Source: Bin87 sp965219925 (GTDB lineage Bacteria > Chloroflexota > Dehalococcoidia > Lucifugimonadales > UBA3495). From it: 64,000 nt of DNA. The first letter of the stretch is position 1, and each line of letters opens with the position of its first letter. Below the pieces are notes generated by a model, which did no database searches, was not told the DNA's origin, and saw nothing but the letters and a program-made list of their open reading frames with translations. Shown piece by piece: positions 42,824 through 50,713 of the stretch. Position numbers and translations under genes: made by a program. The DNA is taken from assembly GCA_965219925.1 (NCBI GenBank), contig OZ244795.1, forward strand, positions 3,658,001 to 3,722,000, read 5' to 3'.

Positions 42824-43744
42824 TTAGCTGTAACGGATGCGCGGGTCCACGTAGGCATAGCCGATGTCGACCAGCAGGTTGGCAGTGATGTAAACCACGC
42901 AGAAGACGATTACCACGGCCTGAATTACTGGGAAATCACGGGCGATTGTGCTGTCGACTGCCAACAAACCCACACCGGGCCAGGCAAACACAAACTCGAT
43001 GCTGACGCTGCCGACCATGAGGGAACCCAGGATCAGGGCGAAGTAGGTGAATGGCGCAATCGCTGCGTTACGCAGGCAGTGCTTCCACACCACTTTGTGT
43101 TCCGGAAGCCCCTTGATGCGGGCCAGTTTCACATATTCGCTATCCAGGACATCGAGCATTGACGAGCGTACCAGGCGCATCAGGGCCGCCACCTGGAACC
43201 ATCCGATGGCGATGGTTGGCAGGATGAACGAATCAATCCCTGATTTGCCCGAAGTGGGCACCAACCCCAGTTTCACGGCAAAAATCCACATCAACACCAA
43301 ACCCAGCCAGAAGGCCGGCAGCGATTGTCCGGTTAGCGCGATGAGTTTGCCGATGTAATCGAAAACGGTGTCTTTTTTCACGGCCGACAGGACACCTATG
43401 GGTATGGCGATGGCGGTGGCAACGACCAGCGCCAGGCCGGCGAGCATCGCCGTGTTGGGGAGCCGGTCGAAAACGAGGTCGATGGCCTGTTGATCGCGGT
43501 GTTTGATGGATTCACCGAAATCGCCGGTCAGGGCATTGCCCAGGAATTTGAAGTACTGGATGTAGAGCGGGCGATCCAGCCCCCAGGCAGCCCGGACCCG
43601 TTCTGCGTCTTCAACGGTGGCTTCCAGAGGGAGCAGAACGTCCAACGGGTCGCCGGCGATCCGAGCCAGGCTGAACACGATAACGGTGAGGACCAGCAAT
43701 GCGATGATCGATTGCAGGATCCGAATGACTATGTATCTTTGCAT
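42824..43744 (-). CDS. ABC importer permease, DppB-like (cassette 1)
   Basis: A 306-residue permease. It starts QRYIVIRILQSIIALLVLTVIVFSLARIAGDPLDVLLP, typical of DppB. The EAA loop reads SEYVKLARIKGLPEHKVVWKHCLRNAAIAP, and the C-terminus ends YAYVDPRIRYS. It would form a heterodimer with the DppC-like subunit. It is about 70-80 percent identical by eye to the cassette 2 copy. Confidence 0.92.
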   Translation of the reverse strand: MQRYIVIRILQSIIALLVLTVIVFSLARIAGDPLDVLLPLEATVEDAERVRAAWGLDRPLYIQYFKFLGNALTGDFGESIKHRDQQAIDLVFDRLPNTAMLAGLALVVATAIAIPIGVLSAVKKDTVFDYIGKLIALTGQSLPAFWLGLVLMWIFAVKLGLVPTSGKSGIDSFILPTIAIGWFQVAALMRLVRSSMLDVLDSEYVKLARIKGLPEHKVVWKHCLRNAAIAPFTYFALILGSLMVGSVSIEFVFAWPGVGLLAVDSTIARDFPVIQAVVIVFCVVYITANLLVDIGYAYVDPRIRYS

Positions 43745-43834
43745 GAACCGCTATTTCTCCTGTCCATGGTCACTGGCAATGGGGAGCAGCTTGATCAGCT
43801 TGATGAGCGCGCTGGCATGATGTGTAACGGGTTG

Positions 43835-43874
43835 GGCTCCTCGCGGCGAACGAATTTGCTGTCCGCGAGGAGCC
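43835..43874 (-). promoter_or_regulatory. Perfect 12-bp stem-loop between binding-protein and permease genes
   Basis: GGCTCCTCGCGG (43835-43846) and CCGCGAGGAGCC (43863-43874) pair perfectly around a 16-base loop. It lies between the binding-protein stop (43910) and the DppB start (43744). Such intercistronic hairpins often protect upstream mRNA or attenuate transcription, so that binding protein exceeds permease. No T run follows. Cassette 2 lacks an equivalent stem. Confidence 0.55.
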
Positions 43875-43909
43875 AATGAACCACGCAAGATGGTTATGTG
43901 GGCCAGCGA

Positions 43910-45763
43910 TTATTGACCGCCAGCCGTGGTGATGTACTCGGTGTGGGTGATGGCGGTGTTAATGTTGCCAGGCCACACGAATTCACCAACCTCCGCTGGA
44001 TTGACGCCGATTTGGCTGGGGAGCCAGACGATGGGCACCTCGGCGTACAGGTCGAACTTAAGGTCTCCGGCTTTCTGCAGGGCATCATATTTGATCTGGG
44101 GGTCCACTGCGGTGATGGCTTCCTGGTAAAGCGTGTCCAGCGCGGGGTCCGGCACGATGCGCTGGAAACCTTCAGGTCCGCTCACGTTGTAGAACCGCAA
44201 TGTAACTTCGGCGGGACGCAAGGTGCCGCGAATGGGGGCGATGGTACCGTGGGTTTTTCCGGGCCGGTAGAAATCAGAGCGGAACCGGGCCCATTCCATC
44301 TCTTCGGCCTGAACGTCGATGCCGATGTCTTCCAGGTAGGTGATGGCGGCTTCGGCCATCGGTATCATTTCAGGCACCCCGGAAAGCTGGGTGATGATGA
44401 GTTTGAGCGGATAGCCTTCGTGTCCGGACTCCGTGATCAACTCGCGGGCTCGGTCGGGGTCGAAACCGTATTTATCGTCGAATTCTTCCGCCCAACGCGG
44501 GTTCCAACCGGGCAGGCTGGGATGGAAACCCCAAACCGGATGGTCGGAGCCGAATCCGCTGAACAGTTCCTGGTTGATCTCTTCCCGGTTGATGGCGCGG
44601 TTGATAGCCTCTCGGACGCGAACGTCGAGATGAGGATCGGTTGGGTCGTGGAACGGGCTCAGCGGGGAGTAGATGCCGCCCATTACGAATGCGACCTGGA
44701 TGGAGGGCAGTTGGCTGTCAACAATGATCATGCCGCCACCCTTCGCGTCGGAGTGCAGGTCGCGGTTGATTTCGGCGATTTGCACCTGGCCCGTGAGGAG
44801 GTTGGCAAGACGGGTGGCCGGCTCCGGGGTGTTGATTTGCTCCAGTTCGGACCAGAAAGGCGTTTGACGCCAATGGTCGGCAACTCGTGAGTACAGGATA
44901 TTGCCGCCGACGCCGAGCTGGCGGCTTTCAAACTGCCAGGGGCCGTTGCCGGCTGGCTTGTCGATGTAACCCTGCTCGCCTTCAGCATCCCATTGGGCCT
45001 TGCTATAGATGAAGTAGTTACCCTGTTGTGCCGAGACGACGAACTCCAGGGAGGCTTCGGGGCGCAGCAGGTTGAATTCCACAGTGTGATCATCGATGAC
45101 GCGGATGTTTTGCAGCAGCTCGTCCTCGGTTTGACCAAACAGTCCGCGGAACAATCCGGTGTCGGTGGCGATGGCTTCTTCGCCAATTATCAGAGCCGCG
45201 GAATGAGGAACGTCGTGGGCGGTAAATTCGCCCCAGTCGCCGTGGAAGGGGATATCTTCTCGCAGGCGGAACACCCACTGGGTGCCGTCGGCTTTGGTGA
45301 TTTCCCAATCGGTGGCCAGGCCAGCCTGCAGGGAGCCGTCAAAGCGGTCGGTGTGTACCAGCGGATCGGCGAACATGCGCACCTGCGCGTTGGCCGATGT
45401 TGTGGTTCCCAGCCAGGAGCGCACCAACTCCTGCACTGGAGGGGTAACCGCCATACTGAGGCGGCCGCCGACAAATTCGGACTGCTGGGCTGCTGAAGGC
45501 GTATTGGTTGCGCTGGGAGTAGCGGTGGCTACTATGGAAGTTGCGTTGGGCTGGGAGGCCTGACCGGAACCGGCGCTGCTGCCGGAATCGGGCGCGGTGG
45601 TGGCCTGCTCGCCGCCGGAGTCGGGGGTGGTAGTTTCTCCAGACATCGCCCCGGCGTCAGTTTCGGTATCGGTCTCCTGAGTGGTCCCGCCGCAGGCGAT
45701 GCCAATCAACAGGAGCATAGATGCTAATACCGCCAGCAAAATCGTGGGTTTCAACAATTCCAT
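43910..45763 (-). CDS. ABC importer solute-binding lipoprotein (SBP family 5), cassette 1
   Basis: About 617 residues from ATG 45763; a TTG at 45757 is better spaced from the GGAGG. A lipoprotein leader (LLAVLASMLLLIGIACGG) has its lipobox cysteine, followed by a Thr/Ser/Gly/Pro-rich linker. The DppA/OppA fold follows, with ADPLVHTDRFDGSLQAGLATDWEI, RVREAINRAINREEIN and a C-terminal FVWPGNINTAITHTEYITTAG. The ligand may be a peptide, opine or other small solute; the family does not fix it. Confidence 0.9.
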   Translation of the reverse strand: MELLKPTILLAVLASMLLLIGIACGGTTQETDTETDAGAMSGETTTPDSGGEQATTAPDSGSSAGSGQASQPNATSIVATATPSATNTPSAAQQSEFVGGRLSMAVTPPVQELVRSWLGTTTSANAQVRMFADPLVHTDRFDGSLQAGLATDWEITKADGTQWVFRLREDIPFHGDWGEFTAHDVPHSAALIIGEEAIATDTGLFRGLFGQTEDELLQNIRVIDDHTVEFNLLRPEASLEFVVSAQQGNYFIYSKAQWDAEGEQGYIDKPAGNGPWQFESRQLGVGGNILYSRVADHWRQTPFWSELEQINTPEPATRLANLLTGQVQIAEINRDLHSDAKGGGMIIVDSQLPSIQVAFVMGGIYSPLSPFHDPTDPHLDVRVREAINRAINREEINQELFSGFGSDHPVWGFHPSLPGWNPRWAEEFDDKYGFDPDRARELITESGHEGYPLKLIITQLSGVPEMIPMAEAAITYLEDIGIDVQAEEMEWARFRSDFYRPGKTHGTIAPIRGTLRPAEVTLRFYNVSGPEGFQRIVPDPALDTLYQEAITAVDPQIKYDALQKAGDLKFDLYAEVPIVWLPSQIGVNPAEVGEFVWPGNINTAITHTEYITTAGGQ

Positions 45764-46160
45764 TCCTCCATTCATGTAAACAGTCTGTAAAGTGGCTGAA
45801 AATCGCATGTTGTTTGTACTTAAGCGCAAAATCACTGTTCAGTGCAGCATTATATGTGATAACGCCGACATTTGCACCAGTGGGAAAGTGGTTTCATCCC
45901 ATTGTCGCATGATCATTGCGACTTCCGATAATAAGTGCGGTGCAGCATTTGTTGGATTGAGTAAGTAACTATCTCAAACCCGCCATGCTCTCCAAAAGGC
46001 CGATCGCAGACAGGGTGAGTTGTGGATTCCCGCCGGCGCGAGAATGACGGGTTAGGCGGGCCGCTAGTTTTGAGATAGTTTCTAAGTCGTGCTGCAACGG
46101 CCTGGGCAACTATAACCTTTCCTCCCGTGGGCAGGAGGGCGAAATCTCAGCCAGCGGCGG
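45764..46160. other. Intergenic region between the two importer cassettes
   Basis: No gene is seen. The region includes a CCGCCGGCGCGAGAATGACGGG palindromic repeat remnant near 46028-46050 and AT-rich sequence at 45830-45960 that could hold the promoter for cassette 1. I cannot place -35 and -10 boxes with confidence. Confidence 0.45.
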
Positions 46161-47096
46161 CTATACCTGCCGCTGCTTCGGGTCCAGGCGGTCGCGGAGC
46201 CAGTCGCCCAGCAGGTTCATGCTGAGCACGACGAGCATGATAGCCAGGCCGGGGAAGAGCGCCACCCACCAACCGTCGGGTGAGGAGATGAGGACGCGGC
46301 CATCGGCGACCATGAGACCCCACGCCGGTTGTGGCGGCGGGATGCCGGCGCCCAGGAAGCTGAGAGTGCTCTCCAGGATGATGACGAAGCCGACGTTCAG
46401 GGTGGCCAGCACGATGATGCTGTTGAACACGTTGGGAAAAACGTGACGAAACATGATGCGGCGGTGAGAGGCTCCAGACACCTGCGCCCGCGCGATAAAA
46501 TCCTGTACGCGCACGGACAACGTTTCTCCCCGCACGAGGCGGGCGTAGCGGGACCACATCAGCAGCACCAGCACGGTAATCACCGTGCCCATACTGTTCC
46601 CAATAGCGGCCACCAGGACGAGCGCCAGGAGGATGATGGGGATGGATAATGATATGTCCACCAGCCGCATTACCACGCCGTCTATCCAACCACCCCAATA
46701 ACCGGCGGCGATGCCCAATGTGGTACCCGTTATTCCGGCGATAAAAATGGCGATGACGGCAATGAGCACCGACACCCGCGCGCCATACATGATGCGGGAG
46801 AAGATGTCGCGGCCCACCCGGTCGGTACCAAGCAGGTACTCGGTGGATCCACCTTCCATCCAAGCCGGCGGGAGCAGTTTGTCACCGAGGCTGCCCAGCT
46901 TGGGATCGTGGGGGGCGACCCAATCCGCGAACGCGGCCGGCATTACCAGGACAATGAGGAGCAAGATGATTGGAAAAAGCGGGTAGCGTCGGGCTTCGGC
47001 AAGGACACTGACGATGCTGGACCTGCCGGAAGCGGGCATAGCGGAGCCTGATTCGTCGGCAATGGTCGGGTCAGCCAATCGTTCTTCCGTAGCCAT
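46161..47096 (-). CDS. ABC importer permease, DppC-like (cassette 2)
   Basis: A 311-residue DppC-family permease with the EAA segment RAQVSGASHRRIMFRHVFPNVFNSIIVLATL and the same C-terminal DWLRDRLDPKQRQV as cassette 1. It starts 38 bases after the DppB-like stop. The two DppC copies also share more than 40 bases at and beyond their 3' ends, which shows that the duplication extended past the coding sequence. Confidence 0.92.
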   Translation of the reverse strand: MATEERLADPTIADESGSAMPASGRSSIVSVLAEARRYPLFPIILLLIVLVMPAAFADWVAPHDPKLGSLGDKLLPPAWMEGGSTEYLLGTDRVGRDIFSRIMYGARVSVLIAVIAIFIAGITGTTLGIAAGYWGGWIDGVVMRLVDISLSIPIILLALVLVAAIGNSMGTVITVLVLLMWSRYARLVRGETLSVRVQDFIARAQVSGASHRRIMFRHVFPNVFNSIIVLATLNVGFVIILESTLSFLGAGIPPPQPAWGLMVADGRVLISSPDGWWVALFPGLAIMLVVLSMNLLGDWLRDRLDPKQRQV

Positions 47097-47134
47097 GTCA
47101 ATGCTCCCTGGGCGCTAAGGCGAACCGGGTGAGG

Positions 47135-48058
47135 TCAGTTGTAACGGATGCGCGGATCGACGTATGCGTAGGCGATGTCAACCAGCAGATTGGCGACGAT
47201 GTAAACGAGACAGAAGGTGATGACAACAGCCTGGACAACCGGGAAATCCCGGGCGGCGGTGGCATCTACTGCCAGACGACCGACACCGGGCCACGCGAAG
47301 ACGAACTCGATGGACACCGACCCCACCATTAGTGAACCGATGATAAGGGCGAAGTAGGTGAACGGAGCGATTGCCGCATTACGCAAGCAGTGCTTCCAGA
47401 TTACCTTCCACTCCGGTATTCCCTTAATGCGTGCGAGTTTGACGTATTCCGAGTCGAGCACGTCGAGCATGGATGACCGCACCAGTCGCATCAGGGCGGC
47501 TACCTGGAACCAGCCGATGGCAATTGCGGGGAGGACGTACGACAGAGCGCCGTGCTCCTTGCCTGACACGGGGAACCAGCCCAGTTGGACGGCGAAAATC
47601 CACATCATCATCAGGCCGAGCCAGAAAGCGGGGAAGGACTGGCCGAAGAGGGCAATGATCTTGCCGATGTAATCGAAAGCGGTGTCTTTCTTCACCGCTG
47701 ACAGTACGCCCATCGGTATGGCGATAACTGTAGCTACTATCAGCGCCACGGCTGCCAGCGCCGCCGTGTTGGGCAAACGCTCCAAAACCAGGCTGATAGC
47801 GGTGCGCCCACGAATGCGCAGGGAATCTCCGAAGTCGCCGGTCAGGGCATTGCCCAGGAAGGTGAAGTACTGGATGTGGACAGGCCGGTCCAGGCCCCAG
47901 GCGGCCCGTACACGGGCTGCGTCATCAACGGTGGCTTCCAATGGCAGAAGCACGTCCAGCGGATCGCCGGAAATCCTGGCAAGGGCGAACACGACGACGG
48001 TGAGGACCAGCAGAGCCAGAATGGATTGACCGACTCTGAAGATGATGTAGCGTTGCAC
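47135..48058 (-). CDS. ABC importer permease, DppB-like (cassette 2)
   Basis: A 307-residue DppB-family permease. It begins QRYIIFRVGQSILALLVLTVVVFALARISGDPLDVLLP, and its EAA loop reads SEYVKLARIKGIPEWKVIWKHCLRNAAIAP. It ends YAYVDPRIRYN. Its closest relative in the window is 42824-43744. Confidence 0.92.
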   Translation of the reverse strand: MQRYIIFRVGQSILALLVLTVVVFALARISGDPLDVLLPLEATVDDAARVRAAWGLDRPVHIQYFTFLGNALTGDFGDSLRIRGRTAISLVLERLPNTAALAAVALIVATVIAIPMGVLSAVKKDTAFDYIGKIIALFGQSFPAFWLGLMMMWIFAVQLGWFPVSGKEHGALSYVLPAIAIGWFQVAALMRLVRSSMLDVLDSEYVKLARIKGIPEWKVIWKHCLRNAAIAPFTYFALIIGSLMVGSVSIEFVFAWPGVGRLAVDATAARDFPVVQAVVITFCLVYIVANLLVDIAYAYVDPRIRYN

Positions 48059-48184
48059 TTTGATTTCCTGTTACCGGGGTTTTGTGAACCGGCGAAGCAA
48101 TCCGGCCGGGATATTGCGCTGGCCTGGGCAGGGTCGCTTCACCCGAGCCAGCGATAGCCTTCCAAGCAAGTCAGGCTAAGCAAG

Positions 48185-50005
48185 TCAGGATGCCGGGGTG
48201 ATGTACTCGGTGTGGGTGAAGCTGGCGTTGATGTTGCCCGGCCACACGTACTCGCCGATAGCTTTGGGATTAACCACGATTTGGGCCGGAAGCCAGATAA
48301 TCGGTACTTCGGAATAGAGGTCGAACTTGAGGTCGCCCAACTCCCGCAGTGCATCGTGCTTCGCTTGCGGGTCCATTGATCGGGTAGCTAAATCGAACAG
48401 CGAGTCGGTTTTCGGGTCAACGGATGTCCGAAAGAAGCCGGTGGGCCCGCTGCGGTTGTAGGATCGGACCGTAATTTCCGCCGGACGGTAAGTGCCGCGG
48501 GTGGCAGCCAACGTTCCGTGGGTGCGGCCCGGCCGGTAGTAATCGGCCCGATAGGTGGACCATTGGACCGCCACGGATTCTACGTCGATACCCACATTGT
48601 AAAGGTAGCTGTAGGCGGCTTCCCCCATGGGGATCATTTCGGGGACACCGGGCAATTCGGTCAAGAGCAACTTCAGCTTGTAACCTTCCTGACCTGCCTC
48701 CTCGAGCAATTGACGGGCTCGCTCCGGATCAAAACCGTACTTGTCTTCATATTCGTCATACCAGCGAGGATTCCAGCCGGGCAGGGCGGGATGGTATCCC
48801 CAAACCGCGTGCGGTCGGCCGATTCCACCAAACAACTGCTCGTTGATTTCGTTGCGGTCGATAGAACGGTTGATAGCCTCCCGTACCCGTGGGTCCAGGT
48901 GCGGTTCGTCCGGTTGCCAGAAGCAACGCTCACCGCCATCGGCACACTCGTTGGATACCTCCGGGTTGTACACGCCACCGATGATAAAACCCACCTGGAT
49001 TGAGGGCAACTCGCTTTGCAGGATGACCAGGCCGGCGTTTTGGGCGTCGCCGTGGAGCTCCCGGCTTACGGTGCTAATCTGCACCTGATCGGTGCTCAAC
49101 TGAGCCAATCGCGTGTTTTCTTCGGGGATCAGGACGAACTCCAACTCTTCAAAGAATGGAGCGCGTCGCCAGTGGTCACCAACCCGGGAGTAGAGGAGGT
49201 TGACATCGAGGGTTCGGTCCTCAAACTGCCAGGGCCCCACACCGGCGGGTAGAGTGTCGTAGCCCTCCATACCCTCCGCTTCAAACTGTGCCTTGGAATA
49301 TATGAACAGGTTTCCTTGCTGGGAGGAGGCTAAGAAGTCCATGATGGAATTCGGCGTAAGCAAGTTGAACTCCACGGTGTTGTCATCCAGGGCGACCACG
49401 TTATTCAGCAGCGCCTCTTCCGTATCGCCAAACAGTTCGCGGAAAAGACCGGTGTTCGTGGAGATAGCGTCCTCGCGAACGAGTAACGCGGTGCTATGCG
49501 GCACGTCATGGGCCGAGAAAGCGCCCCAGCCGCGCTGGAACTCTACGTCGTCACGCAGGTGGAACGTCCACCGAGTACCGCTGGCGTTGGCTTCCCATGA
49601 GGTGGCGAGACCGGGAACCAGCGAACCGTCGAAACGATCAGTATGCAACAAGGGATCGGTGAACGCGCGGACTTGCAAGTTCACCGCGGTGGTTGTACCT
49701 AACCAGGATCCTAGCAACTGCTGAACCGGTGGGATGGATGCTATTCTCAGGCGTCCGCCGACTGAAACGGTTTCCTGGGCAGCCGTAGGTGTGTTGGTTG
49801 GTAGTGGCGTGGGGGTTGCCACGACGGTAGCCTGGACGGGCTGTAACGACGGCATTGGCGGCGCTGAGTCCGTGGCTGCTTGTGGTTGCATGGCTGGCTG
49901 TGATGACTCCGCCGTCGGTTCATCTGCGGCGCCACCGCAGGCTACTACTACAATCAACGTTAGGGCGGAGACGGCAGCAATCAGGAAACCATTTGATTTC
50001 AACAT
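48185..50005 (-). CDS. ABC importer solute-binding lipoprotein (SBP family 5), cassette 2
   Basis: About 606 residues from ATG 50005, preceded by AAGGACG. The lipoprotein leader (FLIAAVSALTLIVVVACGG) is followed by a polar linker and the DppA/OppA fold. It shares FTDPLLHTDRFDGSLVPGLATSWE, RVREAINRSIDRNEINEQLFGG and EYVWPGNINASFTHTEYITPAS with cassette 1. An insertion with two cysteines (NECADGGERCFW, about residue 365) is absent from cassette 1 and could form a disulfide. It is the first gene of its cassette. Confidence 0.9.
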   Translation of the reverse strand: MLKSNGFLIAAVSALTLIVVVACGGAADEPTAESSQPAMQPQAATDSAPPMPSLQPVQATVVATPTPLPTNTPTAAQETVSVGGRLRIASIPPVQQLLGSWLGTTTAVNLQVRAFTDPLLHTDRFDGSLVPGLATSWEANASGTRWTFHLRDDVEFQRGWGAFSAHDVPHSTALLVREDAISTNTGLFRELFGDTEEALLNNVVALDDNTVEFNLLTPNSIMDFLASSQQGNLFIYSKAQFEAEGMEGYDTLPAGVGPWQFEDRTLDVNLLYSRVGDHWRRAPFFEELEFVLIPEENTRLAQLSTDQVQISTVSRELHGDAQNAGLVILQSELPSIQVGFIIGGVYNPEVSNECADGGERCFWQPDEPHLDPRVREAINRSIDRNEINEQLFGGIGRPHAVWGYHPALPGWNPRWYDEYEDKYGFDPERARQLLEEAGQEGYKLKLLLTELPGVPEMIPMGEAAYSYLYNVGIDVESVAVQWSTYRADYYRPGRTHGTLAATRGTYRPAEITVRSYNRSGPTGFFRTSVDPKTDSLFDLATRSMDPQAKHDALRELGDLKFDLYSEVPIIWLPAQIVVNPKAIGEYVWPGNINASFTHTEYITPAS

Positions 50006-50460
50006 TTTCGTCCTTCCGGTCCGCAAATCAAAAAGCGCGTTGTCCGCGCCAATTGATTCTGATAAAAGTCATATGGAGGCGAATTATAGACGAAATATGG
50101 CATGAAATATACATTCAAACATCGAATAGTGCATCAATACCAATATCTGCGACGTATCCGGATACAAGACAGGCAAGGAGCGCAGGAAACCGAAGACGCT
50201 GATTTCCGGGAGCTGGCAACGGCATACAGGCAGACTCACCAACCCGTCACTCCTGCGAAAGAACGTCACCCCGTACTTGATACGGGGCGGGAGTCCAGAG
50301 AGGGTATGATGAAAGAATCAGAACCATGATTAACGACTGCGGCTACTGGATCCCGCTTTCGCGGGAATGACGGTGTTTGTCAACACGGCCGCGGTGAGTA
50401 CAAACGTAACCGGCGACCCGATGTTTCGGGTCGCCGGTTACACCAGTGCGGTCGGGGTGA
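50006..50460. other. Intergenic region with palindromic repeats
   Basis: No gene. It holds CGTCACTCCTGCGAAAG and a CCCCGTACTTGATACGGGG palindrome (50269-50287), a GGATCCCGCTTTCGCGGGAA hairpin (50346-50365), and the strong hairpin at 50406-50441. An AT-rich segment at 50030-50160 may include the cassette 2 promoter. Confidence 0.5.
50406..50441 (-). terminator. Perfect 16-bp hairpin, possible terminator of lost cassette
   Basis: GTAACCGGCGACCCGA pairs exactly with TCGGGTCGCCGGTTAC around TGTT. It lies 20 bases downstream (minus strand) of the third binding-protein relic. On that strand it is followed by GTTTGTAC, not a strong T tract. A terminator or a mobile palindrome are both possible. Confidence 0.5.
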
Positions 50461-50552
50461 TTATCGAGATAAGGCAGGTGTGATGTACTCGGTGTGGCTG
50501 AAGGGGGCGAGTATGTTGCCCGGCCAGGTAAACTGCCGGATAGCCGGCGGGC
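50461..50552 (-). pseudogene. Relic of a third SBP-5 gene (C-terminus only)
   Basis: The minus strand encodes PPAIRQFTWPGNILAPFSHTEYITPALSR and then TAA. This aligns with EYVWPGNINASFTHTEYITPAS, the last residues of cassette 2. No further similarity is seen upstream. It is therefore the stump of a third, deleted binding-protein gene of the same family. Confidence 0.8.
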
Positions 50553-50713
50553 GTAAGAAACTTGCGACATTCCCGATTACGGAATTCGTCGCCACCATTT
50601 TTGAACTGGCATTTTTGCACTATCCTGCTAATTGGGCTGAAGCCCAGGTCCGTATGCGGCGGTGGGTTCGTATGCGGGAGTTTTGATTGTGCGGGCCGGT
50701 GTTTATGTTTGCA

